Shown here: positions 1-8,700 of the stretch, piece by piece
Numbering within the stretch: the first letter of the stretch is position 1
Layout of the letters: each line of letters starts with the position of its first letter
Assembly (NCBI GenBank): GCA_947089855.1
Contig: CAMUML010000008.1
Location: 1-64,000 of the forward strand
Direction of reading: 5' to 3'
Length of the DNA: 64,000 bases
Source: an uncultured Eubacterium sp.
GTDB lineage: Bacteria; Bacillota; Clostridia; Lachnospirales; Lachnospiraceae
Translations under genes and position numbers: made by a program
The notes under the pieces: generated by a model
Told to the model about the DNA's origin: nothing
Databases searched by the model: none
Seen by the model: the letters and a program-made list of their open reading frames with translations, nothing else

Positions 1-54
1 AATGCGCATAAACTGCGCATTCCGTGAGAACATGATTCAGGAGTGAGGGGCGAT
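1..54. repeat. Partial copy of a dispersed repeat, cut by the window edge
   Basis: These 54 bases match 11814-11869 almost exactly (one substitution and a 2-base insertion), including a short hairpin AATGCGC...GCGCATT and the motif GATTCAGGAGTGAG. The second copy lies inside a MITE-like element (11795-12061), and the same GATTCAGGAGTGAG motif occurs in reverse complement inside the MITE at 15249-15422. This is therefore probably the remains of another member of that family whose left end is outside the window. Confidence 0.75.
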
Positions 55-576
55 GATCCATTGATAGATCTGTTTTGGGGATGTGGCTGTTTGTGGGAAT
101 GATAAAATTTGTATAAATTGCACAAATCGAATAAAAAATAAAAGATTCCCTTTACAAATCTGCTAAAAGAGGGTAATATATGTAACATCTTATTTTTCTT
201 TTACCAACTGGCTAGTTGATGTAGGTGCCAGGTGGATGTTATTTTATGCTACATAGGAATTCGTGTAGGAGCCATATCAATATCGTATCTAAGAAGCCAA
301 TAATATTGCAAAAAATCCCCGTAGTATCAAAGGCATATTGTATAGAGCAGGCAGTTTGTATGGAATTTAGGGGCCTCTTTATAGAATGGAAAGGCCCTGC
401 ATAGAAGCAGGCAGTATATCGAAGGTAGGAACTTCCTTATAGTGAAAGGTGCCCTGCATAGATAGAAGCAGGCAGTGTGCGGGAGGCCGCTAAAAAACCT
501 GGGGAGGCGTGTATAAGCAGGAAATAAATTGCAGAAAATAACATGGAAGATATATGTTAAGGAAGAAGGTGGAAAT
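55..576 (+). other. Non-coding leader with a 60-bp spaced repeat
   Basis: No convincing gene is seen here. The motif GCAGGCAGT occurs at 347-355, 407-415 and 468-476, each preceded by a TAGA-type sequence and followed by a G/A-rich block. The spacing of 60 and 61 bases makes a degenerate three-copy tandem repeat. It ends just upstream of the gene starting at 577 and is probably in its 5' untranslated region. Function unknown. Confidence 0.6.
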
Positions 577-1287
577 ATGCCTAAAATTATAGGATTCTTA
601 GGGAATTACCCGGCTGACATCTGTATGTATACAGCGTATGCATTGCAAAATACAGGCAGTAGTGTCTGTGTAGCCGATAATTCCCAGGACGGCATTTTGT
701 ATGGATGTGTTCCGGCGCCGGATGTACAGGCTGATTCGGTTACGTTTCATGGCGTTGATTTTGTACGGGAAAAGCCATTGGTCCAGTGGCATGAGCTGGA
801 TTATGATTATGTGCTGGTGCAGTTAGGGGCTAGGCCGCAGGAATTGTGCCTGGCATCGTGCAGCGAGCGTGTGCTGGTCGTAGACTGCGACCGTAGGAGC
901 CTGGATTTTTACCATCAGTATATGCAGGAAAGCGGTATGACAATGTCTGTGCTTTTACGTGGGTATTGCCCGGAAGGTGTTTCGGCCAAAGTGATAAAGG
1001 AACGGCTGGCAGTTGAAAATTGTTTTATAGAAAAATGGATGACGCTGCCGTTTCATGAAATGGATGAGGCGTACCGTATTGGGATGCAGTATGAACCGGT
1101 CAGCCGGTTTGCTTATATTTCATTGGGCATGGAAAAAGTATTGATGCAGATTTTGTGCATGGCTGGAGCAGGCAGCCCATCGGGGGCTATCCGGGCAGTC
1201 AAGCATGCAAAAAAAGGAAGGATGGCCGTGCTGCTGCATAAAGGGGCAGGAGTAGGGCCGAACCAAGAGGTGGCAGGGGTTATATGA
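577..1287 (+). CDS. Degenerate CpaE/MinD-like protein (236 aa), first of a pair
   Basis: The ATG at 577 is chosen over an upstream in-frame TTG at 529 because GGAGGT-like bases (aaggtgg) lie just before it. The protein opens with a beta strand and turn (KIIGFLGNYPAD) where MinD/ParA ATPases carry the P-loop, but there is no Walker A lysine. The later strands DYVLVQLG and RVLVVDCD resemble the Walker B and following strands of that fold, so this may be a receiver/CpaE-like or inactive ATPase-like domain. The stop overlaps the next start (ATGA), so the two genes are translationally coupled. No specific function can be assigned. Confidence 0.6.
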   Translation: MPKIIGFLGNYPADICMYTAYALQNTGSSVCVADNSQDGILYGCVPAPDVQADSVTFHGVDFVREKPLVQWHELDYDYVLVQLGARPQELCLASCSERVLVVDCDRRSLDFYHQYMQESGMTMSVLLRGYCPEGVSAKVIKERLAVENCFIEKWMTLPFHEMDEAYRIGMQYEPVSRFAYISLGMEKVLMQILCMAGAGSPSGAIRAVKHAKKGRMAVLLHKGAGVGPNQEVAGVI

Positions 1288-2087
1288 ATATAGCATTTTG
1301 GAGCGCTGAAGACGGTACCGGCATAACGAGCGGTATGGTTGCGGTCGCCAGCGTATGTGCGAATGCATGGAACAGGAAAGCTATTTTAATGCAGAGCAGG
1401 AATCAAGACGGCGATCTGCAGGAGAAACTGGAGGCAGCACTGCCAGCAGGGATGGTGGGGGAGGAACGCCCGTATTATGTATTGGATGGCTTGGATTATC
1501 TGCTTTGGCAGGTGAAAAATAAGAAATTAACCAGGGCAATGCTAAAAGACAGCATCGTACCAATTGTAAAAGGGCGTATGTATTATTTGCCGCAGGGGGT
1601 ACGTGGAAAGCCGAGGGTGTATCCACAGGCATTAAAAGAAGGTATGTGGAAAGTGATCCGCCAGGCGGAGCAGCTTTCGGACCTTACCTTTGTCGACTGC
1701 GGCAGCGGGGAGGATGAGCTGTCTGCATACATATTAGCAAAAGCAGATGTAGTTGTTGTGGGCCTTTCACAAGAGCGTCAGAATCTGGATGCTTATTTTC
1801 AACAAAGACATGCCTTCCGGGGCAGGGTCGTCTATTTGGTAAACCAATATCAGCAGGAATCCATTTATAATAAAAACAACCTCAACCGGCTTTACCGGAT
1901 ACAGGAAGACAAGCTTGGGGTTATCCCCCATAACCCGGTATTCCGCCATGCCAGTGATAAAGGGCGGGCCGACCGTTTTGTACGCAGGCACATCCGCTGC
2001 ATAACAGCCGATTACCAGGCCTATTTTATGCAGGAATTGATGCAGACGACAAGGCTTATCTTAAAGTCCGCAGGGATCGCAGAATAA
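1284..2087 (+). CDS. MinD/ParA-like protein with lost Walker A (267 aa)
   Basis: The N-terminus NIAFWSAEDGTGITSG aligns in position with the deviant Walker A of MinD/ParA proteins (KGGVGKST type), but both lysines are replaced (E and I). Later segments fit the same fold: LTFVDCGSG like Walker B, and ADVVVVGLSQ and VYLVNQY like the following strands. It follows the gene at 577-1287 with a 4-base overlap. It probably cannot hydrolyse ATP in the usual way and may act as a scaffold or a positional partner. It faces the converging gene at 2326-3609 across a structured spacer. Confidence 0.6.
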   Translation: MNIAFWSAEDGTGITSGMVAVASVCANAWNRKAILMQSRNQDGDLQEKLEAALPAGMVGEERPYYVLDGLDYLLWQVKNKKLTRAMLKDSIVPIVKGRMYYLPQGVRGKPRVYPQALKEGMWKVIRQAEQLSDLTFVDCGSGEDELSAYILAKADVVVVGLSQERQNLDAYFQQRHAFRGRVVYLVNQYQQESIYNKNNLNRLYRIQEDKLGVIPHNPVFRHASDKGRADRFVRRHIRCITADYQAYFMQELMQTTRLILKSAGIAE

Positions 2088-2325
2088 ATAGGGGTAGGCA
2101 AGGGCAGGAAAGGGTCGTGGGATAATATCATAGGGGTATTTGGAAACTGGCAGGAAAAACAAAAAAGGCTGGCAGTAGAAAAGGAGGGGGATATTATGGA
2201 AATAGGCGGGAAAGGGCGTTCCCCGCCATATTAGGAAAAAAGCGCCAATTTATACTCACGGGCAATCAAGCCTGCCATATAGCTTGAGGCAGCAACGCCC
2301 GTGAACCGGCGTTAATTGGTAAAAT
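2088..2325. other. Convergent intergenic region with nested inverted repeats
   Basis: The spacer between two convergent genes holds a concentric palindrome. The outer arms are 2244-2250 and 2314-2320 (GCCAATT/AATTGGT), the middle arms 2256-2263 and 2297-2304 (TCACGGGC/GCCCGTGA, perfect), and the inner arms 2266-2271 and 2282-2287 (TCAAGC/GCTTGA). It could serve both strands as a transcription stop, although there is no long T run. A structured small RNA or a small palindromic repeat are alternatives. Confidence 0.5.
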
Positions 2326-3609
2326 TTACTGCACGCTAGTATAAGATAGTGCGAAAGGCTGTGGAAGTACAATTCGTATCTGGTCGATCCTGTTTTTGGT
2401 AACAGCGGTTACGGTCAGGCTGATGCCGTCTTCGGTTGTAATTTGTTCCCCTTCTTGTGGAAGGTGGTCGCACAGGCCGATAAAGTATCCGCCTATGGTA
2501 TCGTAGTCGTCCGATGTCAGGTTTAAATCCAGTTCGTCACATAAGTCTTCCAGATTCATATAGCCGGCAGCCAGGTATTCTGTATCGCTGATTTTAATTA
2601 ACGGTTCTTCTTCGTTAGCGTCGTATTCATCATGGATGTCGCCGACGATTTCTTCTAGCAGGTCTTCCATTGTGACCATGCCGGCCGTAATGCCGTATTC
2701 GTCTAATACAATGGCAAGGTTAATGGATTTGCTCTGCATTTCCATAAACAGCTCGGCTGTGTTTTTCATTTCATAGGTAAAAAACGGCTCACGCATGATA
2801 TTTTTAACCGAAAAGTGTTCCCGGTCTTCATACAGCAGCAGGTCTTTCATATTCAGCAGGCCGACTACGTTATCAGTTGTATTTTCATAGACCGGAATCC
2901 TGGTATAGTGGTCTTCCCGGTAGATTTCTAAAATTTCCTGGTAAGTACTGTCGATGCTGATAAAAGTCATATCAATCCGTGGGGTCATGATTTCTTTTGC
3001 AAGGGCATCTGAAAAATCAAAGACATTATGGATCATTTCATGTTCCCCGGTTTCGATAACGCCACTTTCATGGCTGACGTCCACAATCGTTTTTAATTCT
3101 TCTTCGGTCATGGCATTTTTGTCTTTATTTGCATCAACCCGTAATAAACGCAGGAAAGCCAGTGACAATTTGTTGATAATAAAAATTACAGGCGTAAGGA
3201 CTATCATCAGGCTGTGTATTAGTCCAGCATAGGCCATAGCCAGTTTTTCAGAGTGGATAGTCGCAAGTGTCTTTGGGGAGATTTCACCGAATATTAAAAT
3301 CAGTACGGTCAAAATCCCGGTGGCAATGCCAGCCCCGATACTTCCAAATAAGCGGATTGCCAATGATGTTGTAATACTGGAAGCAGACAGGTTTACGATA
3401 TTATTTCCGATTAAAATGGCACTTAGCATTTTGCCAGAATCTTCGGTCACCTGTAGGACGCGTGCGGCACGTTTATTGCCTTCTTCCGCAAGCGTAAGCA
3501 TACGGATGTGGTTAAACGTGGTCAGTGCGGTTTCTGCCGATGAGAAAAATGCAGAAAGCAGCAGCAGTACAGCAAGTATGATTAATTGGAATATGTCTTC
3601 TGGACTCAA
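2326..3609 (-). CDS. HlyC/CorC family transporter-like protein (CNNM + CBS pair)
   Basis: This is a 427-residue membrane protein. The N-terminal half is a CNNM/DUF21 domain: several hydrophobic helices with the signature SAFFSSAETALT near residue 20 and FGEISPKTLA near 110. It is followed by two CBS domains (about 190-320, with MTPRIDM and YTRIPVYE) and a C-terminal CorC_HlyC domain (GGYFIGL, about 340-420). The family is linked to divalent cation (magnesium, cobalt) efflux or homeostasis, and older annotations call it hemolysin. The start is a TTG at 3609 behind AGGTG on the minus strand. It is transcribed alone. Confidence 0.88.
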   Translation of the reverse strand: MSPEDIFQLIILAVLLLLSAFFSSAETALTTFNHIRMLTLAEEGNKRAARVLQVTEDSGKMLSAILIGNNIVNLSASSITTSLAIRLFGSIGAGIATGILTVLILIFGEISPKTLATIHSEKLAMAYAGLIHSLMIVLTPVIFIINKLSLAFLRLLRVDANKDKNAMTEEELKTIVDVSHESGVIETGEHEMIHNVFDFSDALAKEIMTPRIDMTFISIDSTYQEILEIYREDHYTRIPVYENTTDNVVGLLNMKDLLLYEDREHFSVKNIMREPFFTYEMKNTAELFMEMQSKSINLAIVLDEYGITAGMVTMEDLLEEIVGDIHDEYDANEEEPLIKISDTEYLAAGYMNLEDLCDELDLNLTSDDYDTIGGYFIGLCDHLPQEGEQITTEDGISLTVTAVTKNRIDQIRIVLPQPFALSYTSVQ

Positions 3610-3874
3610 TGGTTCACCTCTTTAATTGTTTTGCTTTATTCGTGTTGTTATACTGCGACCGCCAGAATATACAGTAATGTAACCAAGAAAGTGCCTGGCT
3701 AGCGGTCTGCAGTCGGGTTATACTGTAAATTTAACTGGTGTGCAGTATAAACAGTTACGATAATTAATATAGCAAAAAAATACAAGTTTGAAAAGCATTT
3801 TCTGGCAAATCTTAGCTGCTGCGGCTGTTTTATAGTTACTTATAACATTAACAATTCATAGAAAGGAAAACAAT

Positions 3875-6001
3875 ATGCAGCAAAATAGAAATCAATACCA
3901 TGACATAGACCGCAGAAAAATACTTTTTCTGGTTGCAGCGGCCTTTGTGATACTGGTAGCCATTTTAATTGTGGTCTATCTGTTTACAGACCGGACAAAT
4001 GCATCGACTGGATATGGGGATGCGCTGTATATCACACCGGAGCGTATCGAACAGATTTCTGATGAAGTGGGCGATTCCGTACTGGATACGCTAAGTACGG
4101 ATGTTTTGGCGGATTTAGTCAGCAATTCTGTTGCACAGGAATTGACCAAAGAAAAAATCTACAAAGTGATTTCTGATAAAAACGTAGATGTCGTCGCAAT
4201 TGGTGAAGACGATCTGAATGCCGTAGTTAAAAAGCTTTTTCAAGATACCGGTATTTCTGGAAGCAGCGTATTTACGGAGGAACAAAAAAAGTATATCAGG
4301 CTGGCTGTCGCCCGGGCAGTACAAGAATCAATGGCCGGCATCAATGTGGCACAGCCGTTTTCGGTAGAAGAAAAAAATCGGCTGGCACAGCAGCTAAGGC
4401 AGGAACTGTCTGATATGCTTAGAAGCCAAATTCAAAATAGTTCCTACCGGCTAACTGACCAGGAACTAGAAAGGATTAAGCAGGCGCTGCATTTAGAAAG
4501 CATGGTTACCGGAAAGGTAGATTCCATTACCCGCCAGCAGATAGAAAAATTGCAGACAAATGTGGTCAACCAGGTACAAAAAAGTGTAAAAACACCGGTT
4601 AAAGGGGTTGACTACCTGACAACTGCTGAGGTCAAAGCGATCCAGGATACCGTACTGAAAAAGGCAAACCAGGAGGCTATAAAGCAGGTCGGGCAGCTGA
4701 CGGCTAAGATCAGCGAGATAAAGTCGTCAGTAAGCACATTGACCCAACAGGTCAAGGAGCTAAAAGGTTTGGATCATGATAAGTCTGCGGATATTGCTAA
4801 AATACAGCAGAGCATTACCCAGATTAACCATTCGGTCCAGGAGATTTATACCGTAACTGGGAAATTATCGGGCGACATTGCAGTTTCCGGAAGCAGCCTG
4901 GAAAAAGTAACCGGCAGCGGCAGCGAAGTCCAGGCGTCTAAAATGCCAGTTTCCAATATGACCATAGCAGAATTTGTCGATGTATTAGCGGGCAATGACC
5001 GGGTATACACGGGTGCAGTCCAGGAATTGGATAAAATTGTTAAGCAGTTAAAAGACGATAATGATAAGCAGGATACAGAGTTTGATCAATCTTTGAAACA
5101 GCTGGAAGGGTCGCTGGATGAAAATGGCAAAGAAATGGAAGATGTCAAAACAAAACTCGAACAAAGCGACCAGCAGTTAAAAGACCAGATGGACCAGCAG
5201 TCAGAGGAGCATAAGCAGCAGTTAAGCCAGCAAGCGAAAGAACAGCAGGAGAACCTGGACAAGCAGGCAAAACAGCAGCAGGAGAACCTGGACAAGCAGG
5301 CGAAACAGCAGCAGGAGAACCTGGACAAGCAGGCAAAAGAGCAGCAGGAGAACCTGGACAAGCAGGCAAAACAACAGCAGGAGAACTTAGACCAACAGGC
5401 AAAAGAGCAGCAAGAGGGCTTAACGGCAGAACAAAAAGCCAGGGAGGATGCGGACAGCAGCCTGCAGTCGCAGATCGACGATACCAATGCGTTAATTGGG
5501 GATAAAGAGGATGCCAGCAAGGCCGAAGGGGAAACCATTTTTCAAAAAATCGGTTCCATTTTAAGGATCCTTTCATCCGAAGGCATCGAAGGGCTGCGCA
5601 ATGTGCTCAATGGTATTGGCGGGGCAGAAACTTTAGAAGAAGGTGTCGGAAATATCCATACAGATCTAACGGATGCAAGGGCACGCGTTTCGGAATTAGA
5701 AAAAGAAAAGTGGATTTCCGGCATTACGCTGCTTGCCCAGGCGCCGCAGGAAGGTGGATCAGGCCTTACTTACGAAGAGAGCGGTTCGGCTTATGTATAT
5801 CAGATCCCATTGGTAACGGAAGAAGACCAGATTGACTTAAGCGCAGATGATACAGCAATTGTAGTGGAATTTAAAAAGCCAGGCAGGCTGCCGTCCAACG
5901 CAGCATTTACAACCAGTGGAAATAGCCTGCTGATAACATTTACAAACCGTCCAACGCGGAATATAGAAATTGTATCCATCCACGTGTATAAAAACAAGTA
6001 A
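3875..6001 (+). CDS. Membrane-anchored coiled-coil protein with hendecad repeat (708 aa)
   Basis: The ATG at 3875 follows GAAAGGAAAA. A basic N-terminus and one transmembrane helix (about 15-36) are followed by a long extracytoplasmic part. Residues about 40-330 are helix-rich and charged. A glutamine-rich array of 11-residue units (QENLDKQAKQQ type) occupies about 452-517 and should form an extended right-handed or mixed coiled coil. The last about 85 residues form a predicted beta-rich domain that begins with SGITLLAQAP. The family is not recognised. It may be a stalk-like surface or secretion-associated protein. The next gene (6097) also encodes an exported protein with a perfect repeat array, so the two probably work together. 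Confidence 0.7.
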   Translation: MQQNRNQYHDIDRRKILFLVAAAFVILVAILIVVYLFTDRTNASTGYGDALYITPERIEQISDEVGDSVLDTLSTDVLADLVSNSVAQELTKEKIYKVISDKNVDVVAIGEDDLNAVVKKLFQDTGISGSSVFTEEQKKYIRLAVARAVQESMAGINVAQPFSVEEKNRLAQQLRQELSDMLRSQIQNSSYRLTDQELERIKQALHLESMVTGKVDSITRQQIEKLQTNVVNQVQKSVKTPVKGVDYLTTAEVKAIQDTVLKKANQEAIKQVGQLTAKISEIKSSVSTLTQQVKELKGLDHDKSADIAKIQQSITQINHSVQEIYTVTGKLSGDIAVSGSSLEKVTGSGSEVQASKMPVSNMTIAEFVDVLAGNDRVYTGAVQELDKIVKQLKDDNDKQDTEFDQSLKQLEGSLDENGKEMEDVKTKLEQSDQQLKDQMDQQSEEHKQQLSQQAKEQQENLDKQAKQQQENLDKQAKQQQENLDKQAKEQQENLDKQAKQQQENLDQQAKEQQEGLTAEQKAREDADSSLQSQIDDTNALIGDKEDASKAEGETIFQKIGSILRILSSEGIEGLRNVLNGIGGAETLEEGVGNIHTDLTDARARVSELEKEKWISGITLLAQAPQEGGSGLTYEESGSAYVYQIPLVTEEDQIDLSADDTAIVVEFKKPGRLPSNAAFTTSGNSLLITFTNRPTRNIEIVSIHVYKNK
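5228..5425 (+). repeat. Six tandem 33-bp units inside the coiled-coil gene
   Basis: Six consecutive 33-base units encode QQAKEQQENLD, three to four KQAKxQQENLD copies and a final degenerate unit. Nucleotide identity between units is high (cagcaggagaacctggac recurs), which suggests recent expansion and likely variation in unit number between strains. Confidence 0.9.
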
Positions 6002-6096
6002 AAGCTGTCAATTTTTTGTATCAGGCAGTATAGCAAAATGTATTCAAATTCTTTGTACAGGCAAAGAAAACCAAAAAGAAGAAAAGGAGATTTTAT

Positions 6097-7506
6097 ATGG
6101 CCTATAAAAAGAACATCACTTACAGGACAGCATCTATGCTTCTGGCGGCCAGCCTGCTGGTTGGCATACCGTCTACCCGCAGCGAAGCGGCGGTGGTCAC
6201 ATCAAATGCGACCGATAAAATAGCAGTCGCATTCCATGCCGGTACAGCTTACAGTGCAGGGGATTATGTGGTTTATGATGGGGAATTGTATATCTGTACC
6301 GACGAGGTACAGGGGGAATGGGATGCGGTAAAAAGCCAGTTTATGCAGGTAACCAAAAATCATGAAGTTGGGGAAAGCGGGGAATTAGGCGCTTCTTACA
6401 GCGAATCCAAAGACCCGTCCGAAGAGTCTTCCCTGATGGCATTTGTAGCAAATGCATGGCAAAAGCTCAAAACATTTTTGGGCATTGGCGAGAAAGGCGC
6501 ACAGCCGGAAAATGAACGTGAATTTAAAGATGCGTCAGTTAGCGGAAAATTAAACTATTTGGAACAGCAAAACAGCAGGCTGGATTCCAGCCTGTCCAGC
6601 CTTCAGGGGGATGTACAAAAGTCTTTTCAATTTGTCAGTAGTGGGAAGGGAAAATTGGCGGACACCATTACTGGCGAAGGAGGTAAAGCAGGTTCGTCAG
6701 ATAGTTTTGAGCAGTTTAGCAAGGCGATTATTGCCCTGTCAAAATCAAAATACCAGACTGGCAGTGCGGCCGGCAAAGAACAGGGTTTAACGGAAGGACA
6801 TGAACAAGGTTTGGCCGAAGGCCGTGAGCAAGGCTTAACGGAAGGGCGCCAGCAGGGCTTAACGGAAGGCCGTGAACAAGGCTTAACGGAAGGCCGCCAG
6901 CAGGGCTTAACGGAAGGCCGTGAGCAGGGCCTAACGGAAGGGAAGCAGCAAGGGATCGCGGAAGGAAAGCAGCAAGGGATTGCGGAAGGGAAGCAGCAAG
7001 GGATTGCGGAAGGCCGCCAGCAGGGCCTTGCAGAAGGCATCGCCCAAGGCAAAGCGGAAGGGATCGCCGAAGCAGATGGACGTGTGAATCCAGAATCAGC
7101 AAGTTACAAAAAGGGGCTTCAAGACGGGGGAATCAAAACGTTTGACGTCAAAATAAAGTTAAACTACGATGGGCCAGACTGTGAAAATGACTATTTCCAC
7201 TATGGCCCAGGGATGTCCGAAAACCATAGGAACTGGAGTTACAGCAGAAGTTTTCCTGGGCATACGATTATTGGCGTATATGCCCAGGAATCTACCTATT
7301 CTTCATCTGGCGGCGCTAGGACAAAGCATATTATATATTATGCGCAGGATCAATACTTGCGTGCAACGGATACAAATAGCGGCGGATATGGAAAACCGGC
7401 AGCTGTGGTAAATAACGATACAGTGGAATGGAATGAGTTTAGTTATAATGTACTATATAAGAATAGTACGTATACAGATCTGACATTGATCGTTTCTTAT
7501 ATTTAG
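6097..7506 (+). CDS. Secreted protein with CBM5/12-like module and octapeptide array (469 aa)
   Basis: The ATG at 6097 has AAGGAG seven bases upstream. It begins with a signal peptide (hydrophobic about 10-26, cleavage near RSEAA). Residues about 42-80 (YSAGDYVVYDGELYICTDEV) match the pattern of a carbohydrate-binding module 5/12 (chitin-binding type 3-like). A coiled-coil-prone region follows, then about twelve GxxQGLxE octapeptides (residues 226-325), then a predicted beta-rich C-terminal domain of about 130 residues. It lies 95 bp downstream of the coiled-coil protein, probably in the same transcription unit. Octapeptide arrays of this kind are rigid and amphipathic in other proteins. The function here is unknown, and cell-wall or glycan binding is an inference. 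Confidence 0.7.
   Translation: MAYKKNITYRTASMLLAASLLVGIPSTRSEAAVVTSNATDKIAVAFHAGTAYSAGDYVVYDGELYICTDEVQGEWDAVKSQFMQVTKNHEVGESGELGASYSESKDPSEESSLMAFVANAWQKLKTFLGIGEKGAQPENEREFKDASVSGKLNYLEQQNSRLDSSLSSLQGDVQKSFQFVSSGKGKLADTITGEGGKAGSSDSFEQFSKAIIALSKSKYQTGSAAGKEQGLTEGHEQGLAEGREQGLTEGRQQGLTEGREQGLTEGRQQGLTEGREQGLTEGKQQGIAEGKQQGIAEGKQQGIAEGRQQGLAEGIAQGKAEGIAEADGRVNPESASYKKGLQDGGIKTFDVKIKLNYDGPDCENDYFHYGPGMSENHRNWSYSRSFPGHTIIGVYAQESTYSSSGGARTKHIIYYAQDQYLRATDTNSGGYGKPAAVVNNDTVEWNEFSYNVLYKNSTYTDLTLIVSYI
6772..7071 (+). repeat. 24-bp tandem repeat (about 12 units)
   Basis: Eleven full 24-base units run from 6772 to 7035, encoding GREQGLTE, GRQQGLTE, GKQQGIAE and variants. A degenerate unit (GIAQGKAE) and half a unit follow. 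Units alternate between E and Q at position 3 and fall into blocks, which indicates duplication of multi-unit segments. The protein period of eight residues differs from the eleven-residue period of the upstream gene. Confidence 0.92.
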
Positions 7507-7520
7507 GTTTTATAGCAAGT

Positions 7521-7626
7521 GTTATAACAGGCAGCCGCTACATTTTCATACGGCCTGCGCAGTAAATGCGCAGGCCTGTCTGAACGGTTACGCTTAAGTA
7601 AATGACATTGCCGCCTGAATAGTAAC
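7521..7626. repeat. Degenerate MITE-like palindrome with internal hairpin
   Basis: The right end (7593-7626, CTTAAGTAAATGACATT... GAATAGTAAC) is close to the right end of the element at 11795-12061. The left end (7521-7546) is a weak inverted match. Inside is a perfect 10-base-pair hairpin (7552-7561 with 7567-7576, GGCCTGCGCA/TGCGCAGGCC) that may stop transcription of the upstream gene, although no T run follows. No target duplication is visible, so this is probably an old copy. Confidence 0.55.
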
Positions 7627-7656
7627 GTAATTTCCAATAAAAATGAATTTGCGTAG

Positions 7657-7690
7657 TTGACATTTTACAAAATCTGAGTATACTGTATAC
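7657..7690 (+). promoter_or_regulatory. Strong sigma-A type promoter before ispE, with operator-like palindrome
   Basis: TTGACA (7657-7662) and TATACT (7679-7684) are separated by 16 bases, close to consensus. The -10 overlaps GTATACTGTATAC (7678-7690), and A/T-rich GTATAC/ATATAC-like repeats follow up to the gene. FCD-subfamily GntR regulators often bind short GT...AC palindromes of this kind, so the GntR product encoded at 8701-9375 may repress its own operon here (inference). Confidence 0.7.
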
Positions 7691-7790
7691 ATAATACAAA
7701 ATACATTATACAATATACAAAAAACAGATAACATACAATAGAATGCAGTGCTATACACAGGAACGCAGGCCACGGATTTGGAGGAAAATT

Positions 7791-8657
7791 ATGGATGAAA
7801 TCAGGCTCAAAGCTCTGGCAAAGATTAACCTAGGATTGGATGTAACTGGCTGCCGCCCTGACGGCTACCATCTTGTCCGCATGATTATGCAGACCATTCA
7901 CTTATTTGACAGTGTCCAAATGGCGAAAACCGAAAAACCAGGCATATGCCTTACTACAAATATGCGTTTTCTGCCTACGGATGAACACAACCTTGCCTAC
8001 CGGGCGGCTAAAATATTAATGGAAGAGTTCCATATCAGCCAGGGCATCCAAATTGACATAAAAAAATGTATCCCAGTAGCCGCCGGGATGGCAGGCGGAA
8101 GCACAGATGCAGCAGCTGTGCTATATGGGGTGAATCAGATGTACGGCCTTGGGCTGTCCCCAAAGCAGTTGGCCAAGCGTGCCCTGACGCTTGGCGCAGA
8201 TGTGCCATATTGTCTAATGCGCGGGACGGCGCTGGCGGAAGGCATTGGTGAAAAGCTTACTAGGCTGCCGTCTATACCACGCTGCCCGGTTGTTATTGCA
8301 AAGCCTGGCATCAGTGTATCAACCGCATGGGTTTACCAGAACTTAGTATTGGACAGGAAGACCGTGCATCCGGATATTGACCGTCTGTTAAAGGACATCC
8401 GGCGCAGGAATTTAAAGCGGATGGCATCGCATATGGGGAATATCTTGGAAGATGTAACAGTGAAGGAATACCCAGTAATTACCCAGATTAAAGAACATTT
8501 AAAAGGGCATGGTGCGTTAAATGCGATGATGAGCGGCAGCGGGCCTACGGTATTTGCCTTATTTGGGGAACGTGAAAAGGCAAAACAGGCAGCGGATGCC
8601 CTGCGTGCAAGCGGCCTTGCACGGCATATTTTTGTAACTACGATATTTAATGTATAG
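7791..8657 (+). CDS. ispE: 4-diphosphocytidyl-2-C-methyl-D-erythritol kinase
   Basis: IspE phosphorylates the 2-hydroxyl of CDP-methylerythritol with ATP, the fourth step of the MEP isoprenoid pathway in the cytosol. The protein (288 aa, normal length) has all GHMP-kinase signatures: KALAKINLGLDVTG at the N-terminus, the glycine-rich ATP loop PVAAGMAGGSTDAAA near residue 90-105, and MMSGSGPTVFALF near the C-terminus. The ATG at 7791 follows GGAGGAAAA; an in-frame upstream ATG (7743) has no ribosome site. It is the first gene after a strong promoter and is followed 43 bp later by a GntR regulator, an arrangement suggesting a shared transcript. Confidence 0.96.
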   Translation: MDEIRLKALAKINLGLDVTGCRPDGYHLVRMIMQTIHLFDSVQMAKTEKPGICLTTNMRFLPTDEHNLAYRAAKILMEEFHISQGIQIDIKKCIPVAAGMAGGSTDAAAVLYGVNQMYGLGLSPKQLAKRALTLGADVPYCLMRGTALAEGIGEKLTRLPSIPRCPVVIAKPGISVSTAWVYQNLVLDRKTVHPDIDRLLKDIRRRNLKRMASHMGNILEDVTVKEYPVITQIKEHLKGHGALNAMMSGSGPTVFALFGEREKAKQAADALRASGLARHIFVTTIFNV

Positions 8658-8700
8658 TGATCTGCATGCAACCGCGTTTTCAAATGTTGGGAGATAAAAA

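Noticed and set aside
180..260. Possible riboswitch in the first leader
   Set aside because: No known aptamer core could be recognised; only short local stems.
5086..5576. Long minus-strand ORFs rich in Cys/Ser or Pro/Ala opposite the coiled-coil gene
   Set aside because: They are mirror images of the 33-bp repeat, have no ribosome site or recognisable domain, and lie antisense to a clear gene.
6627..7102. Minus-strand repeat ORFs opposite the octapeptide array
   Set aside because: They are created by the 24-bp repeat in other frames; no start signal or composition typical of a real protein.
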